This document shows, piece by piece, positions 1-6,803 of a stretch of DNA of 11,542 bases (its first letter is position 1; each line of letters opens with the position of its first letter). Where the stretch lies: the NCBI GenBank assembly GCA_028713875.1, contig JAQTNM010000027.1, positions 1 to 11,542 of the forward strand. The letters run 5' to 3'. The notes beneath the pieces are model-generated. The model was not told where the DNA came from, did no database searches, and saw only the letters and a program-made list of their open reading frames with translations. Origin of the DNA: Candidatus Omnitrophota bacterium (GTDB lineage Bacteria > Omnitrophota > Gorgyraeia > Gygaellales > Profunditerraquicolaceae). The translations under genes were made by a program, and so were the position numbers.

Positions 1-3000
1 TTGCCTATAGTCATGAAATCATAGAGCTCTTTCTTGTTTAGCGGCTTTCTGCCGCGCACGCTTTCAAATATTTCAGCCCACTCCGGAAGATAATAATCCT
101 GGACCTTACTCCAGACTTCTTTATCGCTGCGCCTGGTCTTCTCCTGCCATAAATTATCGTTTGCGGCCTCAACATTCTTTCTTGCTTCTCCGGATACAGT
201 CGGGATATCTTTAGTCTGCACCACTTCCAGCTGGCCTTGATATTTATTGGCTACATCCAGCGCCATTTTAGCCAGCTGCTTCTTGCCAGGCCCTTTGCCG
301 CCATGAGCGTCAACATAAGTGTAGTAAGTTTTTAACAGCTCTATAACCGGCTCCAGGTTTTTGGTCTTGACTATGCTGCCTGGCCTGCCTTCCCGGGTAA
401 CTATCTCTTTCCCCGGCCAGACGCCCGGTAAATGCATATACTGCCTGTCCTTAGTAACGCTTAAAGCCAAACCATACTGGTTATAATAATAATCAGTAGC
501 CCGGTCAATTTTCTGGGCGCTTACCTGGTTAGTATCAATGTTAATAAGCGGCTTATAATACTCGGTGCGGATAAGCTGGCCGAAACGATTGACTTTTGTG
601 CGCTGGCTGAGTGTCGGCTCATCGATAAACACCTGGACTCCGTCGCGGGCCAGAACATCAACCGCATCTTCCAGTTTTTTCTGGTACATGGACCTGGCTA
701 AAAGAGAGAAAAACAAATTACCCGGTACAGGGTTAGATAACCCGGGTATGTCATCAATAAGCCGGGTAGCTATTGCAGCCCTGTCGCCCTCTTTCAATAT
801 GCCGCGGATGTTACCTGTGACGTCAAAGAGAGGATAGGCATTGCTATAAGTCTCGTAATCCTGAGGCGCGCCTGCTACGCTGGGATAATAAGTACTTTCA
901 ATTCCGGATGACATTCCGTGGTCACGCGCGTATTTTATGATCTTGCGGTCTTTCTCCTGTTCGGCTGCGGTTTTATTCTTGTCTAAACGCGTCAGTCCTT
1001 CAATGACCTGCCAATAAACATCGGAATCCTTGCCTTGTTTGCTGATATCCACCGGCGAAGATACAACCCTTCGGCGCACGCTATAATCTACTATGCCGCC
1101 GGCAATAATATCATTCAGGTCTACCGTGCCTTCTCCTCTGCCAAAAGCAGACCAGACATTATTCAATGCCTGGCCTATGGGAACCAGACCAAAAATAGCA
1201 GGCCTGTTGGTGAGGAAATGCGCCTGGGCTTCCAGCTCATTTATCTTCCTTTCTATGTACGGCTTGACTTCTACCAGCATAGTCTGGCTGACAATCTTGT
1301 GCGCATCCTGATTATCCAAGAAGTACATCCCTTGTTTTTCCGGATGAAGATTGGAATAAATGCGCAGTATCGTATCCCGCTGCTCCGCCATAGGCGCAAG
1401 CTCCTGCTGTGCCTCTTTAAGAGCGTCGTCTATGACCTTGATGCGGCCTTCATCTTTTTCCGCACGTTTCTGCTGAAGAAGGCCGGCAACTTTATCTTCC
1501 TGCTCTTTCAATTTATCCGCATCAAAATCGGTCAGAAGCTTCTTTAATCCGGTTATTTCTTTTTCCTTTTCCTCCGCTAATTTTTTGGACCTCATCTCTG
1601 TCGTGACAAACGCGGCATAAGAGCGGTAATCCGGGTCAACAAAAATATTGGAGAACCCTGCGGATAAGGCATTGGCCGCCTTATAGTCTGCCCAGCCGCC
1701 TATATTATTAGCCAAAGCCGAAGCCTCTGCCTGTATCGGCGTTGAGCCCCTGCCTACCGACTGGAACAGGCGGACCATCTTATCCTGCTCCTGCCAGCGG
1801 GCCTGAATAGCGCCTTGCCCCATCCCGGGATGGCGGTATGAATAACCCAGGGGAACAGTATCTATCGCTGCCTGCGTTAAAGTATGGATGACGTCTTCCT
1901 GCGTTGCTTCCATATAAATGCGCAATGCGCCCTTATCAGAAGCGTAGTGCTTTGAGTAATTTTCATCGGTGCCCGTAACCTCCGGCCTTGTGCCCACGAA
2001 TGTATAATCTTTCAACTCTCCGCTGGAAATCTTCTCCAGCGCTTCTGCTCTCTTATACGCATATTCCTGATCGTCTTTATCCCGGAAAACATAAACGTCT
2101 TCCTTGGCTGTGCCGCTATCATACCTAAAGAGAGCGCTTGTCGCTCCGGTTACCAGGCTGCTTCCTGCCAGATGCAAGAGCTCATCCATTGCGTCCGGCT
2201 GCTTGATGTTGTTATTGCGGCAATAAAGCGCCCACGCCAGCTGGCTGCCTACGTTCATTGCCTCAAAGGAGAGCCGTTTGAACAGATAAACTCCTACAGA
2301 CCCTGTGCCGGCAGTGCGGAAAGGATCTTTATGCACATCTTTATCTTCCTTGTCTTGAATCTTCTGCTGTAGCTCTTCAATGTTTTGTAGTTGCTCTCCT
2401 ATTTTATAAATTTCTCCTTTAGTAAGAAATCTGGGGTTCTTCTCTAAATCCTGCGCCAACTCATCGATTGCTTGAGTCTTCTTGTTCAATTCTTCTCTTA
2501 GCCCTGGTAATTCTGCATCTTCGACACCCAGCGTCCAGAGATTGAACCTGTTTATCGCGTTCCAGTTGCTGAGGGCATCGGTGACAAAACCGCCGATGGC
2601 CCGGGCAACCGCCATCTTTGCGGCAGCCCTGAATATTTCGTCATTGTCTGAACCGGGTATGGCGGTCTTATATTTTAAAACCGTCAATACCCCGGCAGTA
2701 ATTCCTGCCGACAGCAAGTGCCTTATCCCCAGCTCTTTTAATACCATTTTTCCGCCGGCCTGGAAAACATTATCATCGGAAATAGAATTGCCGTGAATAT
2801 CAACCATCTCCCCGCCGCCGGTCATTGCCAGCACTGCCTGAAGCGCGATTAAATCCTGCTGGTATTTTATCAGGGCGCCATTGACTTCGTTCAGGTCAAG
2901 AAGCTCGCCTTTCAAATGAACGTAAGCCTTGAGCTTATCATCAGCTCCCTTAATAAATTCCAGATCATTCTTATTGATCGGCCCCATGGAGATCAATTCC

Positions 3001-4241
3001 TCCACGCTGATTTCCCGCTCTGAGCCGTCCGCTTTGTGTATTTTTACCTTCAAATCCTTGGCATTACGCAGCATTTCTTTATGTTCTGGGGTCAAATACC
3101 CGCCGACACCAGTGAAAGTATCTAAGTACTCATCCTTGCCTTCGGTGTCATTTTTATCTGTGACCAAGCCGGTAAAATCCTCAAAGAACCAGCCAAAAGC
3201 GCTTAAGAACGGGACGGTTAAATACATCCCCACATAATCCGCGGCGGCGTTGGCAAGGATAATGGCGATAGTCTCATCTGTATGGAATTTTTTCTCTAAC
3301 CAGCCCTTAACGCCTTTATAAGTGATTAACTTTGCCGTGCCAAGCGCCAAATCCGAACAGAACTGGGGTATCATCATCAGCCAGTTGCCGGTCTTGGCAT
3401 AGGTGTAATAAGGATTGCTGCTTGGCGTGCCCCAGGAGGCTTCAATTTCCGCCCACTTGCCTGCCGGGTCGGTAATAAGCTCGTAGATATCCTTGAGAGG
3501 CTCATAAATAAGGTCCTCCACAACATAACCTATAATGTCCCCCGCAACCGGGATACTCTTGATGATTGACCAAACATCTGTGAAGAAACCTGCCAGCGAT
3601 TCCCAGAATGTCGGCGCAACAATAGGAGCAGGCGGCACAACAACAGGCGCAAGGGTTGCAGGAGGATTAATCTGGCCTCCTGGGATTTCCTGCACAGGCG
3701 TAGGCTCCACAGCCGGGGTATCAACAGCAGGTGCCGGATTAGCTGAAGGCTCTACGGAAGCATTGGGGGCGTCAATGTCAGGCGCCGCGTCTGTCGAAGA
3801 ATCCAATGCGCTCTGAATAGTGCCTGCTAATAAAGTGGCAACTGTCCCGGCGAACATAGACCAAAATTCGCCTTTTGATACGGAGATACCGAAGATGTTG
3901 AACATCTCTTCTCCGTAGGAGTGGTACATAGTATTGTACAAAACCAGGTTGGTAATATCGGAGACTGCCGAGCCTACTGCTACGTAAGGCGCATTAGGGC
4001 CGGCGATAACGCAGGCTGCTGAAGTAGCAAAGCCTGCCAGAGCTCCATTGCCCCAACTTTCAAAACTGGATGTCTCGCCATAATTACCCGGCCTGGCCCA
4101 GGCGGGAGAACAGGTGTTTAATAAAAAAACGAGCGCAACCACTGCGCTCAGCCATTTTTGTTTTTTGAAAAAGGAGAAAAACGCACTCCTGTTTTCTTTC
4201 TGATGATAATCTTCTTTGGTTTGTTTTGTGATTGTCATCAT
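1..4241 (-). CDS. Giant secreted protein of unknown function, 3' end beyond the window
   Basis: I do not recognise this protein. The frame is open from an ATGATG start at 4241 down to base 1, giving 1413 complete codons with no stop. The first in-frame stop upstream is at 4329-4331 and no other usable start lies between. Residues 1-29 are polar and basic, residues 30-48 are hydrophobic, and A47-W48-A49 is a fitting signal peptidase I site, so the protein is probably exported. Cys44 is not in a convincing lipobox. After a Gly/Ala-rich section comes a Pro/Ala/Val-rich linker (about 147-210), then mixed helical sequence with a few moderately hydrophobic stretches. Two charged heptad-like segments, about 575-635 and 880-965, look like coiled coils. 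The C-terminal part seen is Tyr- and Asp-rich. No catalytic motif or repeat family is evident. There is no Shine-Dalgarno sequence before the start, although promoter and leader signals are present. A large cell-surface or periplasmic protein is an inference from the signal peptide and size only. Confidence 0.85.
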   Translation of the reverse strand, partial: MMTITKQTKEDYHQKENRSAFFSFFKKQKWLSAVVALVFLLNTCSPAWARPGNYGETSSFESWGNGALAGFATSAACVIAGPNAPYVAVGSAVSDITNLVLYNTMYHSYGEEMFNIFGISVSKGEFWSMFAGTVATLLAGTIQSALDSSTDAAPDIDAPNASVEPSANPAPAVDTPAVEPTPVQEIPGGQINPPATLAPVVVPPAPIVAPTFWESLAGFFTDVWSIIKSIPVAGDIIGYVVEDLIYEPLKDIYELITDPAGKWAEIEASWGTPSSNPYYTYAKTGNWLMMIPQFCSDLALGTAKLITYKGVKGWLEKKFHTDETIAIILANAAADYVGMYLTVPFLSAFGWFFEDFTGLVTDKNDTEGKDEYLDTFTGVGGYLTPEHKEMLRNAKDLKVKIHKADGSEREISVEELISMGPINKNDLEFIKGADDKLKAYVHLKGELLDLNEVNGALIKYQQDLIALQAVLAMTGGGEMVDIHGNSISDDNVFQAGGKMVLKELGIRHLLSAGITAGVLTVLKYKTAIPGSDNDEIFRAAAKMAVARAIGGFVTDALSNWNAINRFNLWTLGVEDAELPGLREELNKKTQAIDELAQDLEKNPRFLTKGEIYKIGEQLQNIEELQQKIQDKEDKDVHKDPFRTAGTGSVGVYLFKRLSFEAMNVGSQLAWALYCRNNNIKQPDAMDELLHLAGSSLVTGATSALFRYDSGTAKEDVYVFRDKDDQEYAYKRAEALEKISSGELKDYTFVGTRPEVTGTDENYSKHYASDKGALRIYMEATQEDVIHTLTQAAIDTVPLGYSYRHPGMGQGAIQARWQEQDKMVRLFQSVGRGSTPIQAEASALANNIGGWADYKAANALSAGFSNIFVDPDYRSYAAFVTTEMRSKKLAEEKEKEITGLKKLLTDFDADKLKEQEDKVAGLLQQKRAEKDEGRIKVIDDALKEAQQELAPMAEQRDTILRIYSNLHPEKQGMYFLDNQDAHKIVSQTMLVEVKPYIERKINELEAQAHFLTNRPAIFGLVPIGQALNNVWSAFGRGEGTVDLNDIIAGGIVDYSVRRRVVSSPVDISKQGKDSDVYWQVIEGLTRLDKNKTAAEQEKDRKIIKYARDHGMSSGIESTYYPSVAGAPQDYETYSNAYPLFDVTGNIRGILKEGDRAAIATRLIDDIPGLSNPVPGNLFFSLLARSMYQKKLEDAVDVLARDGVQVFIDEPTLSQRTKVNRFGQLIRTEYYKPLINIDTNQVSAQKIDRATDYYYNQYGLALSVTKDRQYMHLPGVWPGKEIVTREGRPGSIVKTKNLEPVIELLKTYYTYVDAHGGKGPGKKQLAKMALDVANKYQGQLEVVQTKDIPTVSGEARKNVEAANDNLWQEKTRRSDKEVWSKVQDYYLPEWAEIFESVRGRKPLNKKELYDFMTIG

Positions 4242-4249
4242 AGTTTTAA

Positions 4250-4268
4250 AAAACTTTGAAAAAGTTTT
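4250..4268 (-). other. AT-rich hairpin directly before the start codon
   Basis: Bases 4250-4257 (AAAACTTT) and 4261-4268 (AAAGTTTT) form eight A/T-rich pairs (one G-C) around a 3-nt loop, ending eight nucleotides before the ATG. This occupies the place where a ribosome binding site would normally lie, and no GGAG-like sequence is present there. It may influence initiation. The link to translation is inference. Confidence 0.35.
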
Positions 4269-4272
4269 ATTT

Positions 4273-4308
4273 AAATAAAGAAATAAAAGCCGGGCTTCTT
4301 CTGCCCAG
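4273..4308 (-). terminator. Terminator-like hairpin in the giant gene's leader (possible attenuator)
   Basis: In the minus-strand RNA, bases 4308-4303 pair with 4295-4290 (six pairs, one G-U, 7-nt loop), followed by a U-rich stretch CUUUUAUUUCUUUAUUU. The G-U pair would be a C-A mismatch in plus-strand RNA, so the structure suits the minus transcript. It lies about 40 nt after the predicted transcription start and before the start codon, where an attenuator would sit. The U tract is interrupted, so its strength is uncertain. Confidence 0.4.
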
Positions 4309-4317
4309 ATTATTTTG

Positions 4318-4330
4318 AAGAAACTTTCTT
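4318..4330. repeat. 13-bp perfect palindrome just after the giant gene's start of transcription
   Basis: AAGAAACTTTCTT is a perfect inverted repeat around one central base. It lies about 16-28 bases downstream of the predicted transcription start, a position where a repressor site would act. It is AT-rich and short, so chance is possible. Confidence 0.3.
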
Positions 4331-4352
4331 ATCTTATTTATGTTACGTCTAA

Positions 4353-4380
4353 ATTATACCATACGATTAGAAGAAATCAA
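4353..4380 (-). promoter_or_regulatory. Sigma-70-type promoter of the giant gene
   Basis: On the minus strand, TTGATT (4375-4380) is followed after 16 bases by a perfect TATAAT (4353-4358), with TG one base before it, which makes an extended -10. Transcription would start near 4346, leaving a leader of about 105 nt before the ATG at 4241. Confidence 0.7.
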
Positions 4381-4414
4381 CTAAATATAAGCTCAAAAAG
4401 ATAGCGCTTTCTTT

Positions 4415-4458
4415 CCCGGCCTCCTTAACAATAAAACCCGGCCTCTTCAACATAAAAA
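4415..4458. repeat. Two-copy 22-bp tandem repeat
   Basis: Two 22-base units, 4415-4436 and 4437-4458, abut exactly and match at 18 of 22 positions. Both begin CCCGGCCTC and end in an A run. They lie upstream of the minus promoter and directly before the interleaved inverted repeats at 4459. The period is not a multiple of three, which argues against a coding origin. Confidence 0.7.
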
Positions 4459-4518
4459 TGGCTTCTATTTTAGCTTTCAGGAAGCCAACAATCGTTTTAG
4501 AAAGCTAAGCATAGCTTA
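4459..4518. other. Interleaved inverted repeats, candidate H-type pseudoknot RNA
   Basis: TGGCTTC (4459-4465) is complementary to GAAGCCA (4481-4487), and TTAGCTTTC (4470-4478) to GAAAGCTAA (4500-4508). The two perfect stems (7 and 9 bp) interleave, with joining segments of 4, 2 and 12 nt, which is geometry that fits a classical H-type pseudoknot. A third, competing hairpin is TAAGC (4506-4510) with GCTTA (4514-4518), giving a possible switch. All pairs are Watson-Crick, so the strand cannot be told. No known RNA family was recognised. Confidence 0.4.
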
Positions 4519-4546
4519 TGAAGACGCCTGGTGCTTTAATCTTAAG

Positions 4547-4585
4547 ACAGCCATCTGGAGCTACATGGGAACAGGAACCGGCTGT
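4547..4585. other. Six-base-pair stem closing a 27-nt loop
   Basis: ACAGCC (4547-4552) pairs with GGCTGT (4580-4585). The loop contains CCAT/ATGG-type pairs that compete with this stem. It follows the interleaved repeats and is flanked by two copies of CCTGGTG (4527-4533 and 4622-4628). It may be part of one larger structured RNA, or chance. Confidence 0.2.
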
Positions 4586-4680
4586 TGTTTGAATATCCGG
4601 CTTTTAAAGTTTTTAGAGATCCCTGGTGTGAGTCAAAATAGAATTAGTCAATTTTTCTCGAGTTATATTCAATAATTTTA

Positions 4681-4741
4681 AGATTGGACATTGTTGTATA
4701 TGGTTTTAAGGCTAAAAAACCAACTTACATTTGTCCAATCT
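4681..4741. repeat. 61-nt two-stem hairpin
   Basis: AGATTGGACA (4681-4690) is the exact reverse complement of 4732-4741, and TGGTTTT (4701-4707) of AAAACCA (4716-4722), nested inside with an 8-base loop. The internal loops are 10 and 9 bases. No T tract follows directly on either strand, so it is not a standard terminator. It could be a palindromic repeat unit or the body of a small RNA. Confidence 0.5.
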
Positions 4742-4742
4742 G

Positions 4743-4761
4743 GATTAAATTGAATTTAATC
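4743..4761. promoter_or_regulatory. 19-bp perfect palindrome, candidate operator
   Basis: GATTAAATTGAATTTAATC has 9-bp perfect arms around one central base. It begins two bases after the 61-nt hairpin and is followed on the plus strand by a T-rich stretch. Perfect dyads of this length are typical of dimeric regulator sites, but no regulator gene is nearby, so function is inferred only. Confidence 0.35.
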
Positions 4762-4790
4762 TATTATTTTTTAATATACGTGAATCCTAT

Positions 4791-4818
4791 TGCCTGCGTT
4801 AAAGGAAACAGGTAATTT
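4791..4818. other. Small hairpin in the intergenic region
   Basis: ATTGCCTG pairs with CAGGTAAT around a 12-nt loop, eight pairs including one G-U as plus-strand RNA. No T tract follows. Its role is unknown. Confidence 0.25.
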
Positions 4819-4913
4819 GAATTTGAGGCGTTTATTGTCAAAATTACTTTCTGTGTTTAATTTAGCTGGAATTAAGCAGGCAGGATAAAATCAAAATAAA
4901 ACACATATTTACG

Positions 4914-4929
4914 ACCTTAAATTTAAGGT
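4914..4929. promoter_or_regulatory. 16-bp perfect palindrome, candidate operator
   Basis: ACCTTAAATTTAAGGT is perfectly self-complementary. It lies about 140 bases upstream of the plus promoter of the prenyltransferase gene. It could be a binding site for a dimeric regulator. There is no direct evidence. Confidence 0.3.
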
Positions 4930-5067
4930 TAATTATTGGCCTATTGTTACCCCCTGTCATTTGCCTCCCTGATTTTTCCAATACAATACAGGATAACGCT
5001 GCGGTAAATCTTGCTGAATTTTAAGCTTTTTTGGCAAAAAAACAGAGTTCCAGTAACCTGGCCTGGC

Positions 5068-5096
5068 TTGACAAATTTTTGTTTTCGTGATAGATT
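5068..5096 (+). promoter_or_regulatory. Sigma-70-type promoter giving a probably leaderless mRNA
   Basis: A perfect TTGACA (5068-5073) is followed after 17 bases by TAGATT (5091-5096, four of six matches to TATAAT). Start of transcription six to eight bases further falls at 5102-5104, on the ATG at 5103. No Shine-Dalgarno sequence precedes this ATG and an in-frame TAG lies at 5091-5093, so the mRNA would have no leader. Confidence 0.6.
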
Positions 5097-5102
5097 AAAA
5101 AC

Positions 5103-6611
5103 ATGTTATTTTGGAAATTTAGTAAAAGGATCATCTCTTACATAGAAAGCCCCCGAATACCCCTGTTTTACTGTTTTCTCATTTTTCTCTCCGCGGTTAC
5201 TTTAAGGAATTTCCTGGAGCTCTTTTCAGATACCGCCCAAATATCTCTAACGTTCTATCCTGCCTGGCATCCTCTTTTCTTTAGCGTATGGCTGGGCTTA
5301 TGCATATCCTTTCTTCATTATTACGCCTTGTGGCTGGCCCTATTCCTTGCCCTGGCAATAATCCTGTCAACGCTGACAAAGGAGGACATTTCCAAGGTCC
5401 TAAAGACGGTCTTTGCCTTTTCTATTATAGTGAACATCACCCCTGTTCTTGACCTCCTGGTCAGCGGCGGTAAAGGGATGAATATATCCTATCTGTATCC
5501 CAAAAATCTCCTGGAATTCCTGCCTGTTCCTAAGGGGCTTACCCCCGGGATGATATTAACCAGCGGCACGGGCATCGGCTTATCTTTTATTTACGGCAAG
5601 GTGAAAACAAACAGCAGCTTAAAAGGCTTTATCAGCAGCTTATCATTTTATCTGCTGCTGGCAGCCGCATCAATGTTGCCCCTGCTGCTTAACGTCAGGC
5701 ATCCGCTGCCGATAATAAGGTTTCTTTCTATCGTGGTTTTTATGGAGAGCTTGATTGTATTCTACCGTTTAAAAAAGAGCTATTTTATCTGTCTCTTTAA
5801 AGACATACGCTGGTTAAGGCTGTTGCATTTTTATTCCATGCTTATCCTGGGAATGATCCTGGCGGGAGCGCCGTTACCCGGCATCCTGAAGCAGAACGCC
5901 GGCGCATTTTTACTCATTCTGCTTTCTACTTCTCTCTGCTGGTTAGTGGCTGTGATTTTTAACAATATCGAAGACCTCGGCATAGACAAAATAACCAATC
6001 CCGGCCGGCCGCTGGCATCGGCAGCCATACCGAAGCAGGATTACCTGCGGATTGCCGGCGCACTCAGCTGCCTTGCCCTTGTTATGGCGCTGGCGGTAAA
6101 CTTTATTACCTTTTTCTTCGCCTTGCTCCTTATAGGGAATTCCCTGCTTTACTCGCTTCCTCCCTTGAGGCTAAAAAGGGTGCCTATATTCTCCAAGTTT
6201 TTCATATCCTTCAATTCGCTTTTAGCTGTAATGCTGGGGTATATTTTTTCCGGCAGGCAGCTGTTGGCTTTTCCGGAAATAATCAGCTGGTATTTCCTGG
6301 TTTTTATCACTCTGTCTTTAAATTTTATTGACCTCAAGGACTACGCCGGAGATAAGGAGGCGGGTATACGCACGCTTCCGGTTATTTTCGGTCCCAAAAA
6401 AGCCAAATTCATTATAGGCCTGTTTTTTCTGGCCAGCTATGCCGCGCTAGCCGGAGTATTTGTTGACAGGCGCCTGCTTGCTCCGGCGCTGGCCGCGGGA
6501 GTGACGCAATTTCTCCTAATTAATAGAAAGAGCTACCGCGAAAAGCCGGTGCTGCTTACCTACCTTATCAGCGTATCAGGAGTGTTTATTTATCTTATAT
6601 TCCTGTCTTAG
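5103..6611 (+). CDS. UbiA-superfamily membrane prenyltransferase with an extra N-terminal membrane domain
   Basis: This 502-residue integral membrane protein should transfer a polyprenyl (isoprenoid) chain from its diphosphate to an acceptor. The C-terminal half, about 235-502, carries both Asp-rich motifs of the UbiA superfamily that bind Mg-diphosphate: N287-N-I-E-D291-L-G-I-D295 followed by NPGRPL, and D410-L-K-D413-Y-A-G-D417 followed by KEAGIRTLPVIFG. The YSLPPLRLKRVP loop (from Y350) between them is also typical. About 270-300 residues is the usual family length, so the first 230 residues are an addition: several hydrophobic helices and a SGGKG loop, fold not recognised. ATG 5103 is the only possible start, because a TAG lies four codons upstream. 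It is divergent from the giant gene and convergent with the Tad operon, so probably monocistronic. The acceptor cannot be told (quinone precursor, heme, chlorin-type ring and glycerol lipid are all possible in this superfamily). Confidence 0.85.
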   Translation: MLFWKFSKRIISYIESPRIPLFYCFLIFLSAVTLRNFLELFSDTAQISLTFYPAWHPLFFSVWLGLCISFLHYYALWLALFLALAIILSTLTKEDISKVLKTVFAFSIIVNITPVLDLLVSGGKGMNISYLYPKNLLEFLPVPKGLTPGMILTSGTGIGLSFIYGKVKTNSSLKGFISSLSFYLLLAAASMLPLLLNVRHPLPIIRFLSIVVFMESLIVFYRLKKSYFICLFKDIRWLRLLHFYSMLILGMILAGAPLPGILKQNAGAFLLILLSTSLCWLVAVIFNNIEDLGIDKITNPGRPLASAAIPKQDYLRIAGALSCLALVMALAVNFITFFFALLLIGNSLLYSLPPLRLKRVPIFSKFFISFNSLLAVMLGYIFSGRQLLAFPEIISWYFLVFITLSLNFIDLKDYAGDKEAGIRTLPVIFGPKKAKFIIGLFFLASYAALAGVFVDRRLLAPALAAGVTQFLLINRKSYREKPVLLTYLISVSGVFIYLIFLS

Positions 6612-6803
6612 CCGAAAACGGATACCTAATTTTAGATAACTGAAATTTTGACAATATCGGGCGGGGGGGAGCAGCTTTGATTATCTTGAAACCTTTCTAC
6701 ACGGCAACCTTCTCTTGAATGAGGCCGATATAGTTCTATTGTCCGGCAAGTAATTGAGGGAATTAAGGGGGCGGTCTTTGCCCGGAGTAACGGGCGGGTA
6801 ATA
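6612..6803. other. Gap between convergent genes, with a possible decayed reading frame
   Basis: There is no gene of normal kind. On the plus strand, 6652-6753 is open and ends in TAA; its last residues, SSFDYLETFLHGNLLLNEAD then IVLLSGK, look protein-like, but there is no start codon and an in-frame TGA sits at 6649-6651. It could be the tail of a lost gene or chance. A run of seven G (6663-6669) lies inside it. Confidence 0.25.
6769..6795 (-). terminator. GC-rich hairpin beyond the end of the Tad operon
   Basis: GCCCG (6780-6784) pairs with CGGGC (6791-6795), and GGGC (6769-6772) can instead pair with GCCC (6780-6783). This lies nine bases after the stop of the last operon gene. No U tract follows on the minus strand, so an intrinsic terminator is only possible. 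No better terminator was seen for either converging gene. Confidence 0.25.

Larger units (their letters stand above)
4381..5067. other. Gene-free AT-rich intergenic stretch between divergent genes
   Basis: No credible coding region was found on either strand. The longest short frame noticed (minus, 4367-4453, 28 codons) has no ribosome binding site and crosses the out-of-frame 22-bp repeat. I recognised no tRNA, rRNA, tmRNA, 6S RNA or known riboswitch. The stretch is notable for the number of inverted repeats, listed separately; the part nearest the plus gene (about 4930-5067) shows little. Confidence 0.6.

Noticed and set aside
565..3816. Several plus-strand open frames of 66-170 codons opposite the giant gene
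   Set aside because: They lie wholly within the long minus-strand frame, have low-complexity or improbable compositions and no ribosome binding sites. They are mirror frames of real codons.
4239..4241. Lipoprotein nature of the giant protein because of Cys44
   Set aside because: The residues before the cysteine (L-N-T) do not form a good lipobox, while an A-x-A site follows at 47-49.
4367..4453. A 28-codon minus-strand frame (MLKRPGFIVKEAG and on) upstream of the giant gene
   Set aside because: No ribosome binding site, it spans a 22-bp repeat whose period breaks the frame, and it ends inside the promoter of the giant gene.
4520..4640. Possible tRNA or known riboswitch (c-di-GMP, SAM, TPP, glycine were considered)
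   Set aside because: A GTTTGAAT string resembles a T-loop but the cloverleaf cannot be completed, and the conserved cores of these riboswitches are missing.
4415..4761. CRISPR array or insertion sequence
   Set aside because: The repeat has only two abutting units with no spacers. There is no transposase frame and no target-site duplication around the inverted repeats.
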